Shown here in pieces: positions 32,020-45,768 of a stretch of DNA of 64,000 nucleotides. Each line of letters begins with the position of its first letter. Position 1 is the stretch's first letter. Origin of the DNA: Alternaria dauci. Lineage: Eukaryota; Ascomycota; Dothideomycetes; Pleosporales; Pleosporaceae. The stretch is taken from NCBI RefSeq assembly GCF_042100115.1, contig NC_091272.1:558001-622000 (forward strand). The letters are read 5' to 3'. The position numbers were made by a program, and so were the translations under genes. The notes beneath the pieces were generated by a model, which saw only the letters and a list, made by a program, of their open reading frames with translations, was not told the origin of the DNA and searched no databases.

Positions 32020-33226
32020 ATGAGTGGTACCGAACGGATCGATGGTCTGCTGGGCGATCTGCAGCAATTGACTGAGGCGGGCCGTGATCGTATCTTGGGT
32101 TTTCTGCCACAAGATGACCTCATTGCGCTTCTCAAAGCCGCTCTTCGAGAGCGAGACCAGGATCGAGGTCAGTCCGACCACCACGATCCCAAGCATATGT
32201 CGGTTGATGATTTCAGAAACTATTGCCGTACAATCTCAGTTATACCAAGAGATTCAGATGCACCAAAGCCCCCACGTCGAACCCAACGTACATGTCGCAC
32301 GTGGAGAGCCTGACAACGCGACCAATCAAGCACACACTGCGGCATCTCCGCAGAACCGCAAACGAACCAGGATCGATGATTCTCCGATCCAAGTCGCTGG
32401 GAATAACTCAAACTCGGTAGTGGTCAAGCAGCAGCATGAGACGGTTAACCTTCTCAGCGACGACGAAGGGACCAATTCCAATAATGTTGTTCGGCCAGAA
32501 AAACCGATAAAACGGGAGGAGTCTCCACCAGTACAAAGTGCTAGTAGAATTGACAGTAGCTCGGCCCCCGTTACATTACCCAATGTTGAGAGGACACAGA
32601 CCGTCGAGTATCCAGTGACACAGACTAGCTCCAGGAATGACGATCGTAATGGCCTTGCTGGGTTATCTAACCCATTCTCAGCGGTACGACACGATTCCGA
32701 GGCTATTACTTATGATGTTCTGCCTACATTACCTTATCATTTGGGAGCAGATTGGATACAAGCCGGTTCCACCCATGCTACTCCAGCAAACGACGATAGA
32801 CTCCACAACTTACCTGCATGCCTTCTCGTCTACGAAGAAGATGGGAATCAGGTTTACAAGAGCTTTGTAGACCTTCCAGACCATGTTCAACGTACTCTTC
32901 ACTACCGCTTTGCAGACGTGTGGAGGTCGCGGCGATGGGGACTTGAAAACTACAGAAAAGTGTTGCGATATCCCGAGTTCTACAGGACCATGCCGGTATG
33001 TGTCCGGTCTCTGGTCGTCTCGAGGGATTGTTCTGGTAGTGGGTCATTTTTCACCATGGGTGGTAGTCTGAAGCAGACGGCAGACGACCTGTGCATAATA
33101 GGTCGCCATCCTTGTGCGCACTTGGTCAGATCTTCATACGGTACATTGAACATATGTTTCGTGCCCCTACCCCCGGCGAGACGAGCGGGCAAAGTCTGGA
33201 ATGAGCTAGATTATTGGATACAATAA
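32020..33226 (+). CDS. uncharacterised protein, tandem paralogue A
   Basis: Model: exon 1 32020..32167 (148 nt), intron 32168..32216 (GTCAGT..TTCAG, 49 bp), exon 2 32217..33226; 385 aa. The N-terminal ~48 residues form a helical module (IDGLLGDLQQLTEAGRDRILGFLP, then LLKAALRERD). A long Ser/Thr/Asn-rich region follows, with a SUMO-interaction-like ETVNLLSDDEG and the basic NRKRTRIDD. The C-terminal domain (~245-385) contains SFVDLPDHVQRTLHYRFADVWRSRRW, then ADDLCIIGRHPCAHLV and FVPLPPARRAGKVW..YWI. The same modules in the same order occur in the gene at 33712. I do not recognise the family. The frame extends upstream to 31903, but this start matches the paralogue. Confidence 0.68.
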
Positions 33227-33711
33227 GTGCACGGATCACAAGGGACTATAGCTTACTGGCGAGTCAGGATAGGTGATGGGCGTCCTTGGAACCATTTGCA
33301 GTGGGAAGCTCAAAGGCCAGATGAAATTTTGCGAGACAGATTGCATAGCTAGACATGCAGAGAAGCTCTATACGCTGGAAGTTTAGGGGCGAGGCGATGT
33401 AAAAAGCCTATTTGCGCGTGTGAGGTGGTGATCAAGAATTGAAAGGGTGAAAGGAATCTAACAGCCACCCAGTTTTGCGGTCCTGTGTCTGTATATAGTT
33501 TAAGGGTTGCACCGCTATGTAACGCAGTGAACCATCTCCGGAATCTTCCCACGTATCCATAGGAAAGGTGAGGTGAGTGACCGTCGACAAACGCATTCCA
33601 AACAACATCACCACTCAGCCATGCGCCCTGCCACTCACCTCTTCTTATTGACTCCGATATACTCGTTCGTCGTGGAGAGTGCTCGATCGTCTTTGGTCAC
33701 ATGAACACAGC
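33227..33711. other. spacer between tandem paralogues
   Basis: 485 bp. Presumably the 3' end of paralogue A and the promoter of paralogue B. A short upstream ATG at 33701 opens a three-codon frame just before the B start. No other gene is seen. Confidence 0.45.
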
Positions 33712-34622
33712 ATGAACGTCAACGGCAACACCGATGGTCTAGTAAGGACTCTGCTGAAATTGGACGAGGCTGACCGCAGCAATCTTGTGGAACATCTCCC
33801 TCCTGAAAAAGTGAAGAATGCCTTCTTACTTCTCCTTCGTGAGACAGCTGGACTTCCAGGTACCTTCGACATCGCCACTATTGGTGAATTTACTAACCCA
33901 ATCCTGCTTCTTATAGTTCTGCAAGAGCAAGCACTCACTTGTCCTCGATTGGCTATGCATCCTGTCTCCGGGCACGAATCGATTGCTCCATCCAACAAGC
34001 GAAGTGATTCTACGGCAATATCCAAAGACTTGAAGTGATCGAGAGCGGCGAAGACGGTGCAGCGCAAATTATAATGAAGAACGACGAGATCATTGAGATT
34101 GCCAGCGACGCAGAGAAGACGGAAGTTCAGGGATGTGCTCCATCGGGAACGAAATATGTACGAAGACCGGTGGACCTGACGATATACTTGCGGGTTCCCA
34201 ATGCGCGGGGCAGCGATTCCTGGAAAGTCATGGACGGCCTTTCTCTCCTAGTCCGGGCCGAGCTTGAGCGACGTTTCAAAGAGACTTGGTCGCTCACTAG
34301 AAACAAGGCTCAAAAGTACGCAGAGTACACTCGCAACCCGGCAAAGTACATAAGCAGCGAGCGCTGCATTCAGAATCTACTCATCTGTGGTGCGCCTAGT
34401 CGTCATCAGTCACTTAGGGAAGGCAATAAGCTCGGAAGGATTGCGGATGACAGATGCATCGAAGCTCGTCGACCTTGTGCGTACTTTGCCACGTACAGGA
34501 ACGAGTACATCATACATCTGGTGCCATTGCCCGCAGATCTTCGAAAAGGCAAGGACTGGACACAGATTGGTTATTGGATAAATCAACTAGGCGCTGAGAG
34601 ACTACAGGGAGGGATCGAATAA
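33712..34622 (+). CDS. uncharacterised protein, tandem paralogue B
   Basis: Model: exon 1 33712..33859 (148 nt), intron 33860..33916 (GTACCT, branch TTACTAACCC, TATAG; 57 bp), exon 2 33917..34003, intron 34004..34062 (GTGATT..TGCAG, 59 bp), exon 3 34063..34622; 264 aa. Exon 1 is exactly as long as that of paralogue A and ends in the same phase. Shared landmarks: DGL(V/L)..L..L.EA.R..L...LP, the (N/S)KRT motif, the hydrophobic-acidic EIIEIASDAE, and the C-terminal domain (VRAELERRFKETWSLTR, IADDRCIEARRPCAYF, LVPLPADLRKGKDW..YWI). Without the second intron the gene would be frameshifted; its phase and the rejoined NKRT motif support splicing. The function is unknown. Confidence 0.65.
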
Positions 34623-34888
34623 GACCAAAAGAACTCGTCATTGCTTGCGAGGGCAGGACAGGATCTGGTCATTGAACCTTGGGTGTTAAGAAATGAGGAA
34701 TGGCTACAAATACAAACATCGGAAACACACTTACAGGTCTCTAGGATGCCATGAGTATGGTCCGTGTACTGACTCCTCGAATGCCGGCGCTATGCAATAT
34801 GATGAAATCCCAACTACTGCGATATGTGCTCGTTGTACGGGTACAGGGAGAGTGTCAAAATCAAAGTGAGAATAATGAACACCCCTGG

Positions 34889-35562
34889 TCAAACGGCGTC
34901 GACAGCCACCCATTCCCCGCTCCATATGCCATCCGTCTTGCATCCTGGACAGCTCACATGATCGCAGCCAGTTGGCTTTGTGAAGTCGTACTCTTCCCAA
35001 GTGATCTCTTTGCCATCTTCGTCGTTTGCCATGGCCACATCCTCTGCCTTCTTAACGTCGGCTTCCACACCAGGCATTGCAGCAGCAGCAGCAGCAGCCG
35101 GAGTTTCTACGCTTTCCACAACTTTCTTTGCATCCTCTTCAGTCTTGCCACCTACATCCTCATAGCCACCTTCTTTCCCACTAACAGCAACACCGACCTT
35201 CTTAAACCTGCCTCCTGCGGCGCCAGCAGCACCACCTCCGCCGACCTTGGTAAACCGGCTTCCAACACCAGGCTTCTTATTCGCATTCTCCACGTCGATA
35301 CTACGCATCTCTAGACCCTGCTTTGGCTTGCTACTCTCGGTATCGTTGGAAGCAGTGAGCTTCTTCATATCGGCGAGACGTTGGCGGTGGTTGTGGTCGT
35401 AGGAGCGGAGGTGGTTCTCGTAGTCGAGTTGGCGCGGATAGCCTTTGTCGCATATTGTGCAGTTGAACAGGCGGACTGCCGCCGGTAGGGGGTTATTTCG
35501 CTACGCATTGTGTTAATGGATGAACTGGAAGAGTAAGTAGGATGAATACGTACTGGAGGCAT
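34889..35562 (-). CDS. U1-type C2H2 zinc finger protein
   Basis: Model: exon 1 35562..35554 (9 nt, MPP), intron 35553..35501 (GTACGT..CGTAG, 53 bp), exon 2 35500..34889; 206 aa. The start RNNPLPAAVRLFNCTICDKGYPRQLDYENHLRSYDH gives Cys-x2-Cys..His-x5-His spacing of a U1/matrin-type finger, followed by RQRLADMKKLT. Gly-rich KVGGGG and RFKKVG segments and an eight-Ala run encoded by a (GCA)n tract follow. The protein ends with a second Cys/His patch, GCDHVSCPGCKTDGIW. This resembles conserved fungal zinc finger proteins of presumed RNA or nuclear function; the role is inferred. Between 34623 and 34888 lies only 266 bp of 3' spacer. Confidence 0.78.
35079..35098. repeat. (GCA)n microsatellite inside the zinc finger gene
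   Basis: A run of about seven GCA units that encodes part of an Ala tract (minus strand) in the zinc finger protein. Likely length-variable between strains. Confidence 0.8.
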
Positions 35563-35848
35563 GTCGTGCGTCTACGTATGATGTGTTCAGGTCTTCAAAT
35601 ACGTCGTTAGCGTACTATACCACCAGTTGTAGCAGTTCTTCAAATGGAGGTTCAGATTATCGCGTTGCGGGGTAGTAAAGTCACATAGTTGTAGCAATGG
35701 AACCTTTGGTGTTGTGGCTCAACTGCACGCGCCTCGGTCTAACACGGCCCCACTTATTTCTCTCACCGAATCAACGTCATTCCATGTCTCAGCAACGTAG
35801 CACTTCCCAAGCCACTGCAGTCTGCACCACCACGACGCAGGTCACAAG
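35563..35848. promoter_or_regulatory. divergent promoter region
   Basis: 286 bp between the zinc finger gene (-) and the MCP1-like gene (+). No distinctive element is seen. An in-frame ATG-rich stretch at 35697-35848 is not needed for either model. Confidence 0.4.
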
Positions 35849-36873
35849 ATGGAGATCAATCCAGACCTACCGCCGATAGAGGATGAAGAGATGGGCGTCA
35901 TGGGCCTTACCGAAGTCGACCCTTCGCCTGTCGAAGACACACCGATGGAGTTTAGAGAAAAAGGCTATTTCCCCGACCAGGAACGACCCGACAAGGAAAC
36001 AGAGGAGATGAGGGGGATTCGAAGGATGAACACACTGGGATTGCGGTTGGGCGACCATGGAACAGCTTGGTGGCGTACGTATTCCTGCCACCACAAAGTT
36101 GAAGGATGCAATGCTGATACTGCTCTGTAGTTCTCCGCATACAAAAGTACTCTTCCTACACCTTCACAGCCTTCGCCGCCCTCCACATAACCAACGTGTC
36201 CATAATACCACTTGCCACTCGCTCTGTCGCCGAATCGAATCGCTACCTCCTGCTCACACGACCATACTACCAATCTGCACTGACCGAACCCCTCCTCGTT
36301 GGTCTTCCCCTCGTTGCACACATTACATCTGGAATTGCACTACGGTTATGGAGAAGGAGACAGGCTCTGCAAAAATATGGTGCTGAGACGCGAACCGACA
36401 AGCGCACGATCCCATGGCCACAGCTGAGTGGGACAAGTGCGTTGGGCTACGCTTTGGTACCTTTTGCTAGTTTCCATGTCTGGACTACTCGTATTCTGCC
36501 GCTCTACGCACACGGCGATTCCTCCCTGATCAACCTCCAATACATTTCTCACGGCTTCGCACTACACCCGGCTGTTTCGTTCACTGGTTTCACAGCACTT
36601 GTAGGAATTGGCGTATGGCACTTCGTCTGGGGCGCGGCCAAATGGTTGGGCTGGGCACCAAGCCAGGTCAAGATGTCGGAAGAGGATCGGGCGTTGGTCA
36701 GGAAGAGGAGATGGTATACCATCAACGGGATCAGTGCGGCCCTGACGGCGTTGTGGCTAGCGGGCGGTTTGGGCGTTGTTGGAAGAGACGGCAAGATGGT
36801 GGGCTGGGTAGGCAAGGAATACGACGAACTATACAGGTATCTTCCAATCGTTGGGAAATGGGTGGGACAATAG
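35849..36873 (+). CDS. MCP1-like mitochondrial membrane protein (DUF1691)
   Basis: Model: exon 1 35849..36074, intron 36075..36130 (GTACGT..TGTAG, 56 bp), exon 2 36131..36873; 322 aa. The N-terminal ~70 residues are acidic. Exon 2 starts within LLRIQKYSSYTFTAFAALHITNVSIIPLA, a signature of the Mcp1 family, followed by PLLVGLPLVAHITSGIALRLWRRR, a hydrophobic LGYALVPFASFHVWTTRILPLY, and FTGFTALVGIGVWHFVWGAAKWLGW. About five membrane segments are visible. Yeast Mcp1 is an outer mitochondrial membrane protein that suppresses loss of ER-mitochondria tethers and acts with Vps13 in lipid transfer. His residues in HIT, FHVW and WHF could bind heme, but this is conjecture. Confidence 0.82.
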
Positions 36874-36969
36874 ACGGAAAGTAGCATGCGAGTTTTGCAT
36901 TGTAGTATACCCTTGATAGCGCATCGACAAATTCTACAAGTTCTCGCCAGCATACTTGACCCCACCTCC

Positions 36970-39518
<2,549 letters not shown>

Positions 39519-41283
39519 ATGGCAGAGAAGGACCTTCAACAGCCTATGGCAACACAACTCGTGGCGCCAAATGAGGAGGCGCAACATGCTGCTGACGATG
39601 AAAAAGCCATGACCCTCGTCCAAGCGATCAAGCTCTATCCAAAAGCGGTCGGCTGGTCAGTCGTTCTCTCGAGTGCTCTGATCATGGAGGGGTATGACCT
39701 TGCGTTGTTGGGAAGTTTGTATGGCAGCCCTCAGTTCAATCGCAAGTACGGTGTCTTCAACACCGCTACAGGCAAATACAGTGTTCGGGCTAGTTGGCAG
39801 AGTGCTCTGTAAGTTTCATACGGATCCGACTTCCAGCTATGGCACAGTTCCTGACTGCATCAGATCGAACGGAGCACGAGCCGGTGAAGTCATTGGCTTG
39901 TTCATCAACGGCTTCGTCAGTGAGCGGTATGGCTACCGAAAGACCATGATTGGCGCTCTGATTGCGATGACCGCGTTTATCTTCATTCTCTTCTTTGCAC
40001 CCAACGTTCAAACACTCGTCATTGGTGAGGTCTTCTGTGGGATACCCTGGGGCATGTTCCAGACTCTCACAACGCAGTACGCATCGGAAGTGGCACCTGT
40101 ACGACTGAGGCCGATTCTGACCACATTCGTCAACATGTAAGCCTGATCGATCGCTTCTCCCGAAGCTAGTTGCTAACCCATCAAGGTGCTGGGTAATGGG
40201 ACAATTCATCGCAGCGGGTGTGAATCGTGGCTGCGTTCAGCGTCCAGATCAATGGGCTTATCGTATCCCTTTCGCCATACAGTGGGTCTGGCCACTACCC
40301 ATCATGGTCGGTGTCTTTTTCGCACCTGAAAGCCCTTGGTGGCATGTTCGAAGAGGAGACAAGGCAGGCGCTAGAGCTGCATTGCTTCGTCTGACTTCGC
40401 CGGACAAGGATCCAAACTTCAACGCCGATGAAACGATCGCCATGATTGAACATACCAACGAAATGGAAAAGAATATGTCGGAAGGAACACGGTGGGCGGA
40501 CTTGTTCAAGGGAACAGACCTCCGACGGACCGAGATTGTATGCTTTGCCTGGATCGCTCAAACAATCTGCGGAACCAACATTATGGGCTACTTGTCAGTA
40601 TATGGACTTGTGGTCAGCAAGAATTCTGGCTAACAATGAGCAGCGCGTATTTCATGCAGAAGGCAGGTCTCCCAACGGTGCAATCGTTCAACATGTCGAT
40701 GATCTCGCTAGCCCTTGGTCTGATCGGTACCGCTGGTTCATGGTGGCTGATGCAGAAGTTTGGCCGACGAACAATCCACTTCTCGGGTGGCTGCACACTG
40801 TTTGTCATCCTCATCGTCGTCGGATCGTGCTCTTTTGCTGGCACACAAGCGTCTAATTGGGCCATTGGAGCAGTTCTGATTCTTTTCGTCTTTGTGTACG
40901 ACTTCACGATCGGTCCGGTAACCTACTCGATCGTTTCGGAGATGTCATCCACGAGATTGAAAGCGAAGACTATCGTTCTCGCCCGCGCACTTTACAACAT
41001 CTCGAACATCGTCGTCAACGTTTTGACGAACTATCAGCTCGGCGATGCCAATTGGGCGTGGGGTGCGAAGACGGCATTCTTCTGGGCTGGCACCTGCGGT
41101 TGCGTTGTGGTTTGGGTTTACTTTAGACTGCCAGAACCGAAAGGCCGGACGTACGGTGAGCTTGACATGTTGTTTGAGCAGCGAGTCAGTGCCAGGAAGT
41201 TTGCTAGCACGCAAGTCGACCCATACGGGCATGGACGCGTTACTGATGAGAAGAGTGCTGTGAGCCCGGAGTGGAAGGAGTGA
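39519..41283 (+). CDS. MFS alpha-glucoside/maltose permease
   Basis: Model: exons 39519..39808, 39864..40136, 40186..40593, 40644..41283 (introns 55, 49, 50 bp); 536 aa. The protein is a 12-helix sugar porter. Matches to maltose permeases of the MAL11/MAL31 type are close around FCGIPWGMFQTLTTQYASEVAPV and LRPILTTFVNMCWVMGQFI. Other sugar porter signatures: SERYGYRKTM, PESPWWHVRRGDKAGARAAL, MQKFGRRTIHFSGG and PEPKGRTYGELDMLFEQRV. Both hydrophilic termini are cytosolic by family topology. The third intron has a non-optimal GTCAGT donor but a clear GGCTAAC branch. It likely imports maltose-type sugars with protons to feed the neighbouring alpha-glucosidase. Confidence 0.93.
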
Positions 41284-41531
41284 GGAAGAGTCAGAGACGC
41301 GAGCGCTAGGATATAGTCTCCCACCACATAGAGAAGGCTGGTGATCTCCGATGTCTCAACGTATAGTCTTTGTGAAGTCTTTCCGTTGCTCGACGCGTAC
41401 CTGACGCAAGATACGCGCTTATTGATGTGACGTAATCTACCTCGGCTATCACACAACGCGTCTGACCACCCGCTCGGGTCGCCCACCTGTTCTCCTAATA
41501 TCCATGAACAGCACGCACACGCACGAGCTTG

Positions 41532-43134
41532 ATGCAAAACACACCCGTCAAAACGCGCAAAGTCATTTCGAAGGCCTGTGACGCGTGCCGCCGCCGCAAG
41601 ACCAAATGCAACGGCTCGCAACCTTGCGCAGGATGTCTATCAGCAAACCTAGCATGTACCTTCGATGCACCAAGAGGCCAAGGAGGCAACAGGGGCCCAA
41701 GAGCCACTGTTCTCAATGAATTGAGGTTGATCCCACAGAGCAGCGTGGACAACGCGCAGGATGCTTCATCGCCGCCAACTATGGCGGCCATAGCAACGCC
41801 CGTAGAGTTCACGCAGAGCGTGTTCGGAGAGTTCATTGGCCTCTACGAGAGCCGTATACATAAGCTGGTATCTCTTCTGCCTGTCGAGACATTGCGAGAA
41901 GAAGCTACAAGAATGCAGGTTTCGCCCATCTCTTGTCAGCTCATCTTTGCATTCTGTGCATACATCGCAAACTTTGGGGACACCGACGATGTCAACTGGG
42001 GGCCCACTCAGTCTTCACTGGTAGACTCAAAAACTTACTATTTAGATCACGCTTTGCTTTCCCTGGACCGAGCCAGGATCACACAGGTTGACCCTCGATC
42101 CGTTTACATATCCTTCTTCTTGTACGGAGCTTACGCTGGCCAAGGAAACTACCGTCAGGCATGGTTCTATCTGAGAGAAGCAACAACCCTGTTCATGATG
42201 TTAAAGGATGGGAATCAAGACTGGTTCGACACGGAAACACGAAAACGAATGTTCTGGATCTTGGTAGTTTCAGAGAGGTAGGTTAGACGATCGTACGGTT
42301 GGCGTATGGCACTTACTATTCTTCAGAGCACATGGTGTTCGCAGAAACCGGCCAATTACTCTACCTGTCACTCCCTCGACTCACCCACTCGACGCATATG
42401 AAGAGCCCGGGTTACACTACCTCACATCAATCTTTCGGCCCCTTGGTGATCTCTTCTTCGCAGTGTGGAATGGATCTACCAAGGAATGTAGTAAAGAGTG
42501 GTTACTACAGCTCGAGCGCGACGTTCGCACTGCGCTGCCTGTGGTACTCGAAATCTCGAATGAAGAGACTGCGAACATCCGTATATCGCAATTCTGGTTA
42601 CAGATCAAGTTATGGGAACTTTTCCCTCGCTTTGGTTATCTTTCCACCGACTCTGTTTATGATTGCTTGACGTTCAGATACCCTATCCTGGTGGCTAGAG
42701 ACCTGACTATCCTTTCGATGAAGCTGCCTGTCCAGAGCCTCCAGATTCACGGCGTTGGCATGGTGCGTTGTTCTCGTCCAAGTCCACGTCGTTGCTGACA
42801 TAGTTAGACTGAGAAGATATTCGATATCGCCTGCGCCTTGGCAGATGTCCTACCTTTTGTATCCTTTCCAGCATCCCAGGTGGAACTTAGCCCCCCTGAT
42901 TACTTGACGCAATTGATGCTGCTCTTAGCAAAGCTGCCAGGTGGCTCCTCGAAGTTCATACCTCTACTGCTAGCCAAGGTCAACGAACTACTGCCCGATT
43001 TGATGAGGCATATGTGTGAAGCGGTCCAGATACCCATTCATATGATCAACAACCCTATGAGCCCAGACACGAGATTTGTATACGAAGAGGAGGTCGGTAG
43101 AGGTCTTCACGCAGATTTGAGGAGAGTAGCATAG
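41532..43134 (+). CDS. Zn2Cys6 fungal transcription factor (MAL-activator-like by context)
   Basis: Model: exons 41532..42277, 42327..42762, 42808..43134 (introns 49 and 45 bp); 502 aa. The zinc cluster is complete: Cys16, 19, 26, 32, 35, 42 (C-x2-C-x6-C-x5-C-x2-C-x6-C) with RRRKTKC, the DNA-contacting loop. The middle region (SPISCQLIFAFCAYIANFG, DHALLSLDRARITQVDPRSVYISFFLYGAYAGQGNYRQAWFYLREATTLFMML) fits the fungal-specific regulatory domain. The last intron must use acceptor 42807, since the alternative at 42803 hits a stop. It lies 248 bp downstream of the permease on the same strand, suggesting control of the MAL-like cluster. Confidence 0.9.
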
Positions 43135-43411
43135 CGAGAGGGAATGAGATACATTTAAGAACTGCAACCAGGTCGAACCGGACTGGGTCTCAGCGTATCT
43201 AATCGTGAAATTTCAGACAAAACCACAAAACAGTACAAATACCGGAGCCTACAAAAGGAATAACGAACGATCTAGCCACCCTAGCGGCCAGCGCTAGGGC
43301 AGCTCGCCGCCGACAAAACTCAAACCCAACCCGCACATCCTGACCATCCTGGCGCTGGTCGCCAGGATGACCGATCGTCAACCACAATACAACCAGCATG
43401 GCGACCAGCGC

Positions 43412-44104
43412 TCATGCGAATCTCGGTCTCAACGCACGCCGGCGCGAGATTGCGCCCTCGATGTCGCCATCGATCACCGTCTCATAGCCGCCCCCAGGAC
43501 CACAAACGAAGATGAGCTCGCTGCTCAAGCGATTGTACCTTGTGTCCCTCTTGGACACCACTGTGGCCTCCGGCTGTTTGTACGACCATGGCGGCCGCTC
43601 GCCGTGCTTCTCGATGTAGGCGAAAGCCTTCTCCAGCTCCGTCTCCTTGTTGATGTTGGCGTAAAGCCAATGGGCGAGCGGAATAACGATCGGGAGGGAG
43701 ATCGCCACGAACGTCCAGAAGAAAACAGCGCGGAGAAATCGCCATACGAGATCGATCTCGTAGGCCTTGCGGCGGCGGAAGGTCTCGTACCAGTCGGTGA
43801 AGCCTGACCCAGGCAAGTCTGAGTCGAAGCGGTCTCGCTCGAAGAAGAGGTCTAGGAGGCGACCGAAGGTGTTCTGGTAGAAAGGGTCGTTTAGGCCCGC
43901 CAGCAGGCAAAACGACACGAGGATGTAGGTGTTGAGGGCTTTTCGGTACCCGGTCGGCAGCGCGAGACGATGTATGAGGACGTGGCCTATGGCCCAAGAG
44001 AAAAGGGTGCCGATTGCGATGCGTAGCTCATCTGAGCTCGCGGCGAAGACGGAGATGAGCACCAGGCTCAGGAAGATGCGCAGCTTGTTCTGCGTTGACA
44101 GCAT
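43412..44104 (-). CDS. predicted membrane protein, unknown function
   Basis: Intronless, 230 aa from the ATG at 44104; the frame is open ~93 codons further upstream through a repeat-rich stretch that I take as 5' UTR. Hydrophobic segments: RIFLSLVLISVFAASS, IGTLFSWAIGHVLIHRLAL, ALNTYILVSFCLLAGL, and FLRAVFFWTFVAISLPIVIPLAHWLY. The end is charged, with EKAFAYIEKHGERPPWSYKQPEA. I do not recognise a named family. Four or so membrane spans and a soluble tail are what can be seen. Confidence 0.72.
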   Translation of the reverse strand: MLSTQNKLRIFLSLVLISVFAASSDELRIAIGTLFSWAIGHVLIHRLALPTGYRKALNTYILVSFCLLAGLNDPFYQNTFGRLLDLFFERDRFDSDLPGSGFTDWYETFRRRKAYEIDLVWRFLRAVFFWTFVAISLPIVIPLAHWLYANINKETELEKAFAYIEKHGERPPWSYKQPEATVVSKRDTRYNRLSSELIFVCGPGGGYETVIDGDIEGAISRRRALRPRFA

Positions 44105-44671
44105 TGTTGCTGTTGTTGTGGTGGTGATGGGAGGGAGAGGAGAAGGAAATTGTGCTGGTGGTGTTGCTGGTGTTGCTGGTGTTGCTGGTGTTGGTGTTAT
44201 GAAGCGGTTTGTTGATGTTGAGCAGATGTATGTGGTGTCTGCTGAAGAGTAAGAGTTGGAGGGGGATGAGCTGTTTAAGTACCCTGACCTCCATTGCAAA
44301 GATGAGATGATGATAATAGCTAGTATTATTACAATAGGGTATGTTTCGCTTTTCACCTTCGATCTACAATGAGAACTGAACAATAGAGCGCAGGTATATA
44401 TCGTCCCTTCACCTCGAAGGTCAGCGAGAATGTATACAATAAGAAGTTTTCAGAGAAAAGACACGCCTTTTGCGCCACTTTCACCTTCACCTCCATTACG
44501 TATACGCCAGGTTGAATGTTCGCACAGTTCGCATACAGGATGCTCTTCCAAGTTGTTCCCAGAGGCTGCTATGCGTCCCTCGCTGATCAAGCTGGTTTCC
44601 AAATCTGTCTCTCACAGTGCCCGAAAATAGTCACTGTACCTGTTCCTCGGCGTATTACCCCCAATGGACAC
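44105..44671. other. intergenic, includes 9-bp tandem repeat
   Basis: 567 bp between two minus-strand genes, holding the promoter of the membrane protein. Contains the repeat at 44154-44198. Nothing else is recognised. Confidence 0.45.
44154..44198. repeat. short tandem repeat, GTTGCTGGT unit
   Basis: About three perfect and two imperfect copies of a 9-bp unit just upstream of the membrane protein's start codon. It lies in the likely 5' UTR and would be translated as Thr/Pro/Ala repeats if the longer start were used. Confidence 0.75.
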
Positions 44672-45768
44672 TCAGCTACTTGCCTCAGCAAGTGGATCAT
44701 ACTGCTCAACCAGAATCATGTGTTGATTTGCCCAGTCTCTAAACTCTTGGTTCATTTCTTCTTCATCTTCATGAACATCCATGTCTTCGGATGCCCTTGG
44801 ACTATTCCAGTCTCCCACATCACTGTCGCCTCCTGCAATTGTACCAGTCCTTCTTGCATTCACCGGTTGTGATTCTTCTCTGTCGAGCCAGTGGGTTGGA
44901 AGCGGACTTCTTCTTTCGTTGTCGATATCTATGCCATCCATGGATCTCGTGGGCTCCGGTTCATCAACCGCGGCGGCATTGTGAGCTGGGGCTTCCGCAG
45001 CCGGGGCGTTTCGCGTCTTCCAGTTCTTGGGAAGGGTGAATGCCCAGGCTGAGCGGACACCACCGGTTTTGTATGCCTCAAAGGCTTTGATGGTGGGCTT
45101 GCGGCGAATCGTGCTGCTTACTCGCTCGAGCCAGGTCTGGCTTGCTGTGTCATGGATCCCTGGGCTTGGTATTGCTCGCTGACTGACATTCGATACTGAA
45201 TCGATGGGTCGCAAGTGTCCTGATGATCTTGGCGTCGTAAAACGATTTTGCCGGCTGGCAGTCGGTATCGAAGTGGTGGGTTGTAATCGAGATGATGCAT
45301 TGGATGTGAGGATTGTGTTGCGAAACGTCTCTTCTCCATCATCTATCTCCATTGACCGGAGGAATTGCTCTACTCTCGTCCCGCTCTCTCCTTCTATTTC
45401 TGGTGTTGGATATTCGGGTTCTTCACCAGTTTGTTCGAGCACGTTGTGTCTTGTCAAGCAAGTATTCGCAGACCGTTTTCGGCGAATCGAGAAAAACCGC
45501 GTAGACGTCGATGCCAGTCCGGATTTCAATTGTGTTTCTTCGGCATCGAGTTCGAGCTGGGCGTTGTTGAGTAAGGCCTGGCGAGCTGCCCGCCTTTTGC
45601 GTTTGCGCTCATCACGATGCTTACGGATCTGTTACTGCTGTCAGCATTGAGTTCTCATGATCTTCGGCGATATATCATGCATCAAGGGCAGCCTTGCATG
45701 ACATGCTTCATACCTTCGCTAACCAGTTGAGGTGGGGATGATAGACAGACTGTACTTACCCATTCCAT
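44672..45768 (-). CDS. uncharacterised protein with basic N-terminal helix and disordered body
   Basis: Model: exon 1 45768..45760 (9 nt, MEW), intron 45759..45629 (GTAAGT..AACAG, 131 bp), exon 2 45628..44672; 321 aa. Residues ~4-40 are a strongly basic helix (IRKHRDERKRKRRAARQALLNNAQLELD). The body is Ser/Thr/Arg-rich and presumably disordered, with an ordered patch TIKAFEAYKTGGVRSAWAFTLPKNWK. The C-terminus is acidic (EDMDVHEDEEEMNQEFRDWANQHM). A nuclear location is suggested by the basic stretch. I do not recognise the family. Exon 1 is inferred from the nearest ATG followed by a consensus donor. Confidence 0.6.
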
